Made by a program: the position numbers and the translations under genes. A DNA stretch of 64,000 nt, from positions 1-64,000 of the forward strand of contig JANAVB010042343.1 in the NCBI GenBank assembly GCA_029216955.1, in the 5' to 3' direction. Below, piece after piece: positions 11,711 through 21,180 of this stretch. How positions within the stretch are numbered: position 1 is the first letter of the stretch; the number at the start of each line of letters is the position of its first letter. The stretch comes from Iris pallida. Lineage: Eukaryota > Streptophyta > Magnoliopsida > Asparagales > Iridaceae. A model generated the notes under the pieces. That model had not been told where the DNA came from. It saw nothing but the letters and a program-made list of their open reading frames with translations, and did not search any database.

Positions 11711-11920
11711 GTTCTTCAATTCATTCGAACTGTTCTTTACTTTCTTCCTTTGCGCTTTTAAGAAAAAAACTTCTGAGTTCTTCCTTTCTTTCTTCTTCGA
11801 CAATTCCAATGGCTCCCCGATGATCCTCTGCCGCCGCTAAGGGCAAGGCCCCCGCCGAATCATCGACTCGGGCTGCGCGTCAAGCTTCGCGCCATAAAAC
11901 CGCTCATCCAGCAATGACAG

Positions 11921-12277
11921 GTAGAGAACCTAATCAAAAACTCTTTCTAGAGTTTTGATTTCACTGTCCCTCTCAGAATACATCTCTTTTTAGAGATAGG
12001 ATCATGTTGCGCCACCCTTTTTAGGGTTCTGGTTGCATAAATCAGTCCACCCTTCATTTTTATGAAGAACGGCTCTCTGCGCAATCGGGTGAATTGTGCT
12101 GATAAAAGTCAGCACAATTTGCTGATTTGCGCGAGTCTGTCAGCGCAAAGTGATGTTCATTTGCTTGCGCAATCTGATTTTGCGCAATCTGATGTTTGCG
12201 CAATTTGATTTTTGTGCAAACTGAATCTTTGATTTTGACTTTGTACTGAAGATTTTTGTTTTCTCTGTCTGATGCAG
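11921..12277 (+). other. Intron 1 of the antisense gene
   Basis: The donor is ACAG/GTAGAG and the acceptor TGATGCAG follows a T-rich tract. Exon 1 ends after the first base of a codon (phase 1), and exon 2 opens in the correct frame. The intron holds GCGCAATCTGAT micro-repeats like those of the LTR. Confidence 0.75.
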
Positions 12278-15200
12278 TTAATACCAGAGAAGACCCAGAA
12301 TATAAGAATTTTGTGGGGACCCTTTCAAAATCAGAGTATAAAGAGGACTTGTCACATATTCATTATCCTCAGTATGACTTGCCGACTTCCCGTCAGGCCA
12401 TTTTAATATCCCAAGACAATGAAACACTGCAATGCTTAATGAACGGATAACCCCTGGAAACGGCAGATGCTGTCATACATAAGAAACCACTATTCTTATT
12501 TGGTGAAGCTTTTGAGAAAAGTTCTCAACCAAGATCGAGGATGGAAGAAAGAGTTGTTCATCAGACGGGTAGATCTTTTTCGATACCAAATATTCCACGC
12601 TGCCTCCCATTATCCCGGTATGCTCATGCGAGTTACCCGAGAAAGATGGAATTGAACCTCACTCCGTTCCAAGATGCCTGTCCGGGAAGAATTTTTGTGA
12701 AGAAGGGTCCGAATAAGAAAGATATGTTTTACAGTTCTTCTGAAAGGTACAGTATTTTATTGAGAGGACTGAAACCCGGTTGCATTCCACCGGAGAATTC
12801 TTTATTGTTAATGCCCGTCAGGACCCCAATTTTCGCAAATGAATTTGCGAAGGCCGAAGGACAATATCCTGAACAGGACATCAGACTGACTAGATTGGTG
12901 AATCCAGATTTCAAAAGATGGAGCTGTATAGCTAATTGGGTTCTGACCAAGTTTGAAGGCGAACTGCAGAAAATCAACTTATATCAAGCAGTGCATGCCA
13001 CTGTCTATGGTTTTGCCCCGAACCCTCACCTGTTCCTGGCTTTAGCAGAGAGGTATAATTATAGAACAGGAACCTTCATGACTCTCGACGGAGAAATTGG
13101 ATTTGCACTCCATGAGATGAAGCACATCTCTTTTCTGCCAATGGAAGATTTCCCATATGAAGAATTCGTCCCCACCAATGATGAATTGGACAGACTTCAG
13201 AGAGAAAATACAGAAATGGTAGCAGTATTCGAGGAACTGCTATGCCATTACAAGATCTGTTCCCTGTTCTATAAGAGTGCCACATCAAACACTTGTTATT
13301 CTGCGAAATGGCTACCTTATTTGTTCCTGAATCACATTCAAGAACCAAAGACTAAGGAACATGACAGATGTTATCCTGATTTCTTCAAGCCATTGAGCAA
13401 CACAGAAGTGATGAAGCTGATGGAAGAAAGTGGTGATTTTGATAAACAGATGAAGGATGACTATCAGTGTCCTCCTTTGAAAAACAGGAGATACTCTCGA
13501 AAGTTATCTGAGAGTAGGATATAGACCAATGTCGAAGGAAGCTCAGTTAGCAGGGTTTCTGACACATTGGCTTCGTCGATTTGCAGTTCTGGGATCCAGT
13601 GCAGTTGACCGCTTCCACCGCGGTGTTCTTTTTGCGGCTGTTAGATTAGTCTTTGGCTATAAGATGGATCTTCTGTCAGCCATGACTTGTAAGCTGAATG
13701 CTGGTCTTCATCTATATGTCGATCTGATGCTGAAGACTAAGGGTGAAAAGGAATTTCCACGATTGGAATTACCATATACATATCTATTCGGGTGGTTGCT
13801 CCTTCACCATCCCACTTTGATGGACCCCGGCATGGGACCGGTAGATGGCAGTTTTTTACGAAGATACTCCAATGGCAAGTGGAAATTCACTGCTCTAAGT
13901 GACTGTAGATATGCTCTAAACTTGAGCAAAGGATGGAATTTTTATTGTACCAAGCCCCCTGCTGGTTACGAACAAATGCGAACAAATATGATTGATTCGC
14001 AGCTGCATCCTCTGAGCCGTGTAGCTTTTGAATGGTTGAAGACAATCCGACCTTCTCACTTGGTATACCGGTTCGAAGATGAATGTTACTTAGAGCCGTA
14101 TCTTCCCAGTCGATTCGCTCGACAGTTCGGCTATGACCAATTCCATGTGGGGAATGCTATTACATGTCTTTAGGGAAAAGGTTATTTGATAGATGGAGCC
14201 CGGGCCTGGGCTTACTATAATGCTCGAGATACGAAAGCGACGTTCTCGATGCCTGCAAACAACAATCATGGCCCTCGGATGCTGTTCACATACACAGTCT
14301 TTTATACATCTTCAAATACTTTTGCTGAAAATTTCAACCTCACAGATAGTTTTGCATCTTTAACCAGATTGAAGAGAGAAGGAGTTGTCCTGTCGCTCAT
14401 AGGAAATGAGGAGGTACATGAGCCAGAAGATGCTCCTTTGGAAGCCTCAAGGGATATTATGTTCCCTCAAGAAGTTAATACACCACTACGTGTATCTCTA
14501 AAGGTGGGCAAATCTCCAGCAAAAAGGAGGAGAAGAGAGGAACCTCCTGCTCCAGCAACAAAGAAGAAATTGATCCTGGATCACTCTTCTGAAAAGGTCA
14601 CCACTCGATCTCAGTCTCGGCAGCTGGCCGAGTCAACTCAACAAGAAGAGGCTATTTCACCAACCTCTATCCAGAAACAAGTTGAGACTATAAATATAGA
14701 GAGCCCGGACAGGCCACTAAAAAGAAAGAAACTGGTCCTCAGAAGGAATCGATCTTTGTCTTCAATGGTGATGGATGCTACAGCTGGATTAACCTTGCCA
14801 TCTCCCACCCCTATTTCAGAACCTAGAAATAAAACTCTTAGTCCTGAACGTAGAGAGGAGATCGAGCAAAGGACAGATCTTGCTCCGGGAACTGAGGCTG
14901 AAGAGCCTAGAGGAAGTACTGTGGAGGAAGTGGAGAAAGAGCAGAATATTGTACACTCTCTTTTACCTGCTACAGAGATTATTAAACTTCTGCCTACTCC
15001 TAGAACCCTTCGCGAAGAGGAAGATCGCGAAGTAATTGAAGCTCTAGAAGGTTGCAGCTACAGCCCTCCAGATGACTATGGTGACCAAGCCACGACGACC
15101 AGCGAGAAGGCACCAGAAGAAGACGAAGATGAAGAGAGCACTTCGTCTAAAAATATTGATGAATATATGCAAGATCTCGAAAGAGATGATGAAGAGCATA

Positions 15201-15368
15201 TATCTCCCAATGCTGTTGATGATACCTTGAATCCTGAAAAGGATATTGAGGTTCCAGAAGATGCTGCTGATGCCTTAAATCCTGAAAAGGATGTTGAGAT
15301 AACGGCATCTCCAGAAAAAGCAATAAATGAAGAAGCCCCAGAAGAAACTCCCGCCAATGATCCTCAAG

Positions 15369-15439
15369 GTATAAAATGAAATTAGCAATCTCCTCTTGAT
15401 TGAATTGATAGCTAACGTCTTTATTTGTATTTCCTGTAG
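15369..15439 (+). other. Intron 2 of the antisense gene
   Basis: A 71-base intron, donor CAAG/GTATAA and acceptor TTCCTGTAG. It is AT-rich, phase 1, and removal keeps the frame open into exon 3. Confidence 0.75.
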
Positions 15440-15631
15440 ATCATGTGAGTCCTCTAGCACCTCCGACGTGCCCGGACATAGTGCCCATAACGACGGTGGT
15501 TATTAGTAGCAGTCATCATTTATCTTATGGTTCTGAAGCGGGCAGTAGTCAAGCTGTCATAGCTGAAGCTACTTCTGCTCGGCCAGAGTCTACTCCAGCA
15601 GATAATATGCTCATTGTGGGATCAACCCATG

Positions 15632-15707
15632 GTAAAATAATTTAGATCTTTAATCTTCTTGAACAATAGCGATCAACAGGCAAACTGACAATCTTTACTT
15701 TTTACAG
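15632..15707 (+). other. Intron 3 of the antisense gene
   Basis: A 76-base intron, donor CATG/GTAAAA and acceptor TTTTTACAG. It is phase 1 and joins exon 3 to the coiled-coil exon 4. Unspliced, the frame stops at once at TAG. Confidence 0.75.
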
Positions 15708-16588
15708 AAGAACAACCAGGAGGGGCAACTAGCTCCACTTTGGCTCCTCTGTTCAAAGAACCGGCTATCCAAACACAAGAGATTGAACGTCCCACGGCTT
15801 CATCGTCAACAGAAGTGGCTGCGACTCCTGGTGCTATAGCCACTAATAATCTTGTGATCCAATCTTTTACTAGATGCTTCTTTGAATCTTTGGGGCCTCT
15901 AGTAAAAAGAATGATGGAGAAAGAAGGCACCGATTTTTTCATGGTTAGGGGTCCAACCTCTCTCTTGATAAGAGCTATCCGGGAACAGGGTGATGAAGCT
16001 CAAGCCACTCTCCTGGATCATATCTTGAATGAATTAGAGATTTTTGTCAAAAGCTATAAAGAGCTCAACCAGAGAGACATAGAATCTCTAGTACAGGCAG
16101 AATTCGAGCAACTGGCTCAAGCAGCTGATATTGAAAGGGTTAATATCCAGAATCTTTTAGAAGCCTTCTCTGCAAAATCTGCTGAATATAACACAAAGCT
16201 GGAATCAGTAACCTTAATGGTTACTAGAAAAGAACAGAGAGCTGTTGAGCTAAGAGCAGAGATTGCTCGTCTTCAAAAGGAGTTAGAAGATGAAATCGCT
16301 GATCATCAACTTACAACTCAACAATATAATGCTCTGATTCAGGAGAGGGATGAGTACATCGAAGCTCATAATGCTGAGATTACCCGCAGAATGGTGACCA
16401 TGCCGGCTTTTAATGAGGAAACTGGAATGGAGGAGGCCAGAAGGAGGGTGATGTCCACTCGCGAAGAACGTCTACAGACTCTCAAGCAGCAGATTGACAA
16501 TCTGATAATACCTCCATCTTTGTGGAACACTTTGTATTTTTGTGTCTTTTGAAGTATGTATGTTTTTGTAATGTCTTATATTTCAATT

Positions 16589-16594
16589 AATAAA
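16589..16594 (+). terminator. Poly(A) signal of the antisense gene
   Basis: AATAAA lies 37 bases after the TGA at 16550-16552, within a T-rich setting. The position is normal for a plant polyadenylation signal on the plus strand. Confidence 0.6.
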
Positions 16595-16739
16595 AGACAT
16601 TTTTTTTGCTGTGGCTCCATTATTTGTTGCATATCTTGTTCAGATATAAATAATAGAGATAGAAAATATATTCAGAGGTACAAGACATGATATATTTCTT
16701 GATGATTTTATAGAAAATAATTATATTCATTATATCTGC

Positions 16740-16759
16740 TCAGAGGTAATATGGACGTG
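16740..16759 (-). other. Conserved 20-bp Tat spacer motif
   Basis: On the minus strand the site reads CACGTCCATATTACCTCTGA. The same motif recurs in the second Tat family (three whole copies near 38038-38190, one split by a solo LTR at 38235, seven or eight at 48545-48915), always between the integrase end and the accessory gene. A decayed copy lies at 16671-16689. Confidence 0.75.
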
Positions 16760-16829
16760 GCAGAATATACTGAATATTATTATCTCAATTGACAACTTAA
16801 TCGAAACGATAAGTTGCTGATATGGATGT

Positions 16830-17235
16830 GAGATGAACGGGAAAACCGTCAAATGATGGAATGAACGGACAAACCGTCAAGTGATGATGAATGAATGAAC
16901 GGGTGAACCGTCGGATGATAATGAACGGACGAACCGTCAGATGAATGTGAATAGGTGAACCATCGGATGAATGTAATGAACGGACGGACCGTCAAGTAAA
17001 ATTAAATGAACGGATGAACCGTCAAGGGAATTAAATGAACAGATGAACCGTCAGGTGATGATGAATGAACGGGCAAACCGTTGGGTGAATGTGATGAATG
17101 GACGAACCGTCAAGGGAATTAAATGAACGGATGAACCGTCAAGGGAATTAAATGAACGGATGAACCGTCAGGTGATGATGAATGAACGGGCGAACCGTTG
17201 GGTGATAATAAATGAACGGATGAACCGTCGGGTGA
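16830..17235. repeat. Minisatellite of AACGG...CCGTT inverted half-sites
   Basis: Fourteen tandem copies, spaced about 25-35 bp, share the core AACGGRYRAACCGTY, in which ACGG and CCGT are inverted half-sites. Unit spacers vary (aagggaattaa, gtgatgatgaat). The array ends about 35 bases before the TATA box at 17269. AACGG/CCGTT is a core recognised by some plant MYB proteins (known), so an upstream activating role is a guess. Confidence 0.9.
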
Positions 17236-17268
17236 ATGTGTCGCTTCGTTGTTTGAGAAATCTCTGCA

Positions 17269-17276
17269 TATAAATA
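17269..17276 (+). promoter_or_regulatory. TATA box of the small antisense gene
   Basis: TATAAATA lies 55 bases before the ATG at 17324 and just downstream of the AACGG/CCGTT array. It is on the strand opposite gag-pol. Confidence 0.65.
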
Positions 17277-17323
17277 GAACAGAAATCTGACAGGAATGAG
17301 CACTTTCACTTTTCAGCATAAAA

Positions 17324-17640
17324 ATGTCGTCTGACTCAAGAAGACTGAGCTCGCTCCGAAGGTTGAAGAAGACGTTAAAGAACGTCCTGTCGATCCAATT
17401 CAGCCAAAGGAAGCAGAAGCAGGCGAAGGTTCATCTGCACCCAAACCACCGAGAGACATCCTGGACTTTCTGCTCGAACCAGGAAGAACCGAAGAAGAGG
17501 AAGCCATGAGGATGGCCGCTCGCAAGTTCCTAGTGGGTTCCAGCAAAGAAGTTTTCGGTTCTTTTGCTGACCGTGTCTTTGAAAAGGACGGTAGTGGTCC
17601 GCTTCCAAATGTAGAAAAGGATGATAGTGATCTTCCTTAA
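17324..17640 (+). pseudogene. Small second antisense gene of Tat element 1, unknown function
   Basis: I do not recognise this protein. An ATG at 17324 opens a Ser-rich start (MSSDS). After a one-base frameshift near 17340 an open frame of about 99 codons runs to TAA at 17638. It is acidic and Glu/Pro-rich (TELAPKVEEDVKERPVDP near the start), then has a short block rich in Met-Ala-Arg (EEEEAMRMAARKFLVGSS) that looks helical, and ends in an acidic Asp-Asp tail. It has its own TATA box 55 bases upstream and AATAAA at 17666-17671. It faces the integrase end head-on (17721). It could be a separate gene, or a last exon of the upstream antisense gene, but that gene already has a stop and poly(A) signal. 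Confidence 0.55.
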
Positions 17641-17665
17641 TATCATGTACTATCATTCATGATGA

Positions 17666-17671
17666 AATAAA
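17666..17671 (+). terminator. Poly(A) signal of the small antisense gene
   Basis: AATAAA 26 bases after the TAA at 17640, in the narrow gap between the small antisense gene and the integrase stop. Confidence 0.5.
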
Positions 17672-17720
17672 ATTTTATTTATGAACATGAACTTGTCTGA
17701 TGATTTACAAGCATTTACAT

Positions 17721-18881
17721 TTACACACAGTACTTTTTAAGGAATTTGCCATTGATAGGCATCATTGCAATTCGTCCATCCAGTTCTGAGAGCTGATAAG
17801 CTCCATTTGAGAAGACTTTGCTCACAACGTATGGACCTTCCCACTTTGCGTCGAACTTGTCTTTGCTCATATGAGTCATAGTCATAGGACGTCTGACTGT
17901 TAAAACAAGTTCTCCTTGCTGAAAGGCTCTGACCTTAACTTTTTGGTTGAAAGTCTTAGAAATGCGAGCTTGATATAACTCAATATGTTGTTGAGCCATT
18001 AATCGCTTCTCATCAAGTGTCTCCAATTCTTGAAGTCGAAGAAGATCATTGTTCTCTGTAGTGAGTTCGTTAGCAATGGCAATCCTTAAAGAAGGAATAT
18101 GATGTTCCAAAGGAAGAACAGCTTCACAGCCATATACCAGAGAGAAAGGTGTAAAACCTGTAGGATTGCGGACCGTAGTTCGATAGGCCCATAGACACTC
18201 GCCAAGCTTTTCACTCCAATTCCGTTTGTTAGTGGATACAAACTTTTTGAGAAGCTTGATAATAGTTTTGTTGAAAGCTTCGGCTAAACCATTAGCGGCA
18301 GGATTGTAGGCAGTCGAAGCGACATTGTCAATCCGGTGATCATCACAGAATCTAGTAAATTTTTGGCTGATAAATTGTGGTCCGTTGTCATGTATAATTC
18401 GTCGAGGGACACCAAATCGATAAATGACATAGTGTTTGACGAAGTTGATGACACTACTGGTCTTGACTTCAACCAAGGGTATAGCTTCAGCCCACTTAAA
18501 GAAGTAGTCTGTTATTGCTAAAATAAACCAATGTCCTTTAGAAGAAGGGGGATTAATAGGACCTATGACATCCATGCCCCAAGCTTCGAAAGGCCAGGAA
18601 GTGACTGTCGGATGTAGAAATTTCGAAGGTTGATGAATAAAGTTTGCATGGATTTGACAGGCTCGACATTTTCTTGCATATTCGATGGCATCTGATACCA
18701 TAGAGGGCCAGTAGTAACCCATTCTTCGGATACGATCCTGTAGTTTAGGACCGGACTGATGTGCTCCGCAAACACCGTCGTGAGCTTCACGTAACACTTG
18801 TTTTGCTTTATCACCAGCTAGACAGCGTAGAAGAAGACCGTCATAAGTCCGTCGATAGAGAGTCTTAGTGGTTTGGTTGTA
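17721..18881 (-). pseudogene. Tat element 1 integrase
   Basis: Integrase inserts the retrotransposon cDNA into chromosomes. In order the frame shows an HHCC zinc-binding domain (GVCGAHQSG to KCRACQIHA), then the catalytic core with the first Asp in WGMDVIGP, the second Asp in IIHDNGPQF and the Glu in NGLAEAFNKT, all present. A C-terminal GPF/GPY-like module follows (KWEGPYVVSKVFSNGAYQL), ending FLKKYCV. The 358-codon frame from 18797 is intact to the stop at 17721. Upstream it joins RNase H in the same frame through a TAA at 18882-18884. The product would be released from the gag-pol precursor by the element protease. The catalytic triad is complete, so only upstream stops and frameshifts prevent expression. 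Confidence 0.93.
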
Positions 18882-20014
18882 TTAGAATCGTAAAGATCGT
18901 CGTCGAATACTTGTAGCCTCCTTAGGATCTTCGGGGAGTATGTCATGAACCACAAAGTCGATGAAAGGAGTTCTCCAATCTTCATTAATAACATTAATTT
19001 TAGCAAAATTATTGAACTCGATGTTGTGATTGTTTTCAACACAAAACAATTCTCGATTAGAGATAACCACCACTTGTTGTCTTCTGACAGGAACAGCTAA
19101 GACTGCTGTAAGATTGGCTAAGACATCTGCTTCAGTATTACAAGCTCGACGTACATATTCAATAAAGAAAGCTTCGAATGATGTAGCCATGTTGATTGCT
19201 GCTTCAAAGTAAGGTATCAGATCTTGATGACGACTTCATAAGTTCTTCTAACCTGATTGACAACCAGTTTAGAATCGCCATAAACTTTGAGATATTCCAC
19301 ATCTAGTTGTTTAGCTAGCTGAAGGCCAATGAGTAGAGCATTGTATTCTGCCACGTTATTGGAACAGGATTCATCTAAAGAATAAGCTCTTTGGATAGTT
19401 GATCCTTCTGGGGAAACGAGAACAACTCCAACTCCTGCTACAATAGCACCATTGGGTCCAATTCTGGATGCTTCGTCAAAGAATAGACGCCAAGTTGGAA
19501 ATTCTTCAGAGATCAAGTTGACTTCCAACGTCTCGTCTGGAATTTCATCGTAAAGCTTGGATGTTTCTGGTACGGGATGAGCCGCCAAAAAATCTGCCAG
19601 TGCTTGACCTTTGACAGATTTTTGAGGAACATACACCATGTCATATTGAGCTAGAAGGATAGCCCATGTAGCAAGCCGAGAGTTGAGTGTGCTAGGCTTC
19701 TTCATCAGTACCCGAAGAGGATTGACTCGGGATATAACATGAATGGTTTGACCAATGATGTAATGTCTTGTCTTTTGAACGGCGAACATAAGGGCTAAAT
19801 ATTCTTTTTCAATCGGACTATAACGGTGTTCAGCACCAATCATAGTATGACTGAGATAGTAGATGGCTTGTTCATGACCTTCTTTGTTCTTTTGGGCAAG
19901 TAAAGCACCCAATGAATGATCCATAGCACGGACATACATTAAGAATAGAATGCCTGAGATTTGTGGCACCAAGACTGGTGGGTTCATGAGATATCGTTTG
20001 ATGTCGTCAAATGC
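18882..20014 (-). pseudogene. Tat element 1 RNase H and archaeal-type RNase H
   Basis: Two RNase H domains follow RT. The first (about 19987-19600) has the gypsy form with GALLAQ, YYLSHTM and AEHRYSPIEKEYLAL. The second (about 19520-19220) is of the archaeal type: WRLFFDEAS, NNVAEYNALL and VYGDSKLVVNQ provide the acidic residues, though FFDEAS stands where FFDGAS is usual. Together they remove the RNA strand during reverse transcription. A double RNase H is diagnostic of Tat elements. A TAA at 20015-20017 separates RT from RNase H in the same frame, and a frameshift between about 19190 and 19217 separates this block from the integrase linker. Confidence 0.9.
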
Positions 20015-21180
20015 TTATTGACATTCTTCAGTCCAAATAAAAGATACACCCTTCTTTATTAGCTGAGTGAACGGTCTGCAGCGTCCAGACAAGTTCGAAA
20101 TAAATCTCCTGATGTACGCAAGTCGACCTTGAAATCCTCGTAGCTCTTTTAGGTTGCGTGGAGGACGCATCTCTTGAATGGCTTTGATCTTCTCGGGATC
20201 CACGTGTATGCCCTTAGAGGTAATAACGAAGCCGAGAAACTTACCACTAGAGACACCCAAGAATGACTTGGTGGGATTCATCTTGAGCTGATGTTGACGC
20301 ATGAGATTGAAGATTGTTCTCAAATCTTGGATATGATCTTCTTTCAGACGACTTTTAACAGCGATATCATCAACATAACATTCAACTGTTTTGCGAAGAT
20401 GTTCTCGAAAAATGGTACTCATGGCTCGTTGGTAAGTTGCACCAGCGTTCTTGAGACCAAATGGCATCACTGTGTAGCAATAGACTCCCCGAGGAGTACG
20501 GAAAGATGTGTGTTTTTTATCTTCAGGATTCATCTTGATCTGATTATATCCAGAGAATCCATCCATAAAAGATATTCGCTCGAACCCACAGGTATTGTCA
20601 ATCATAACGTCCGTGATAGGGAGAGGAAATTCATCTTTCGGACATGCTTCATTAAGATCCCGAAAGTCGATACAGACTCGAACTTTGCCAGTTTTCTTCA
20701 GGACTGGAACAACGTTGGCTACCCAATCAGGATGTTGTTCTTCTCGAATAAAGCTGCAAGCTATAAGCTTCTTGACTTCATCATCAATTGCGTCCATCAT
20801 TTCAGGCTTGAATTGCCTTTGCTGCTGTTTGACTGGTTTAGCATTAGGCAGAATATTCAGTTTATACGTAGCAATTTTGGGATCTAAACCTGGCATATCT
20901 TCGTAGCTCCAGGCAAAGACGTTAATGTATTCTTGCTAATAAAGATTGGACGAGGTGATTCGCTTTCTCCTACATCAACTTGAATTAGTTGATCTTCAGT
21001 AGGAGGCTCTCTTTGTTCAAATCGGAGTACCCACTGATTATCCATCTGTTGAGCCCAAGGATCTGTTTCAGAACTTTCTTCAATATCCTCATCATATCCT
21101 TCCGGAAGTTCAGCGGATACCATATTAGAAGATACGATTACACGATGGACTTCACCAATGCTAGTATCAGAATCCTATGA
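20015..21180 (-). pseudogene. Tat element 1 reverse transcriptase
   Basis: The RT copies genomic RNA into cDNA in virus-like particles. The frame from 20896 carries, in order, DMPGLDP at the entry, VRVCIDFRDLNEACPKDEFP, FMDGFSGYNQI (first catalytic Asp), MPFGLKNAGATYQRAM, the YVDD active site within ECYVDDIAVKS, and KFLGFVITSKGI. This is a complete gypsy-type palm and thumb. Upstream, 21180-20935 encodes an acidic linker including DSDTSIGEV, which also exists in copy 2A (DSDTSMGQV). Defects here are a TAG near 21175, a frameshift near 20935 and the stop at 20015. The active site itself is intact. Confidence 0.94.

Larger units (their letters stand above)
11809..16552 (+). pseudogene. Antisense spliced accessory gene, plant-mobile-domain-like
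   Basis: Four exons can be read: 11809-11920, 12278-15368, 15440-15631 and 15708-16552, joined by three GT-AG introns that are all phase 1 and restore the reading frame. The first long exon encodes a domain resembling the plant mobile domain found in some transposons and host proteins (block TFMTLDGEIGFALHEM near 13072-13119, then FPRLELPYTYLFGWLLLHHP near 13754-13813). It is followed by a Lys/Glu-rich acidic tail with a repeated LNPEKD motif (15200-15300) and a C-terminal coiled coil (about 16080-16500). Defects are a TGA at codon 5 (11821), a TAA at 12448, a frameshift near 13510 and a TAG at 14171. A homologue lies antisense in copy 2B. Accessory ORFs antisense to gag-pol are known in Tat elements; the function is unknown. 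Confidence 0.82.

Noticed and set aside
12256..16552. A host gene sitting between elements
   Set aside because: It lies inside the LTR boundaries of the Tat element, and a homologue lies at the same place and strand in another Tat family, so it is element-borne.
16830..17235. Possible CRISPR array (regular repeats with variable spacers); same thought for 48545-48915 and 44578-45255
   Set aside because: The DNA is eukaryotic, repeats are degenerate, spacing is uneven and no cas gene exists. They are minisatellites or dispersed motifs in retroelements.
20291..20887. A 198-codon plus-strand frame and others antisense to the Tat pol gene
   Set aside because: It is a shadow of the conserved RT sequence on the other strand. 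No promoter, no domain.
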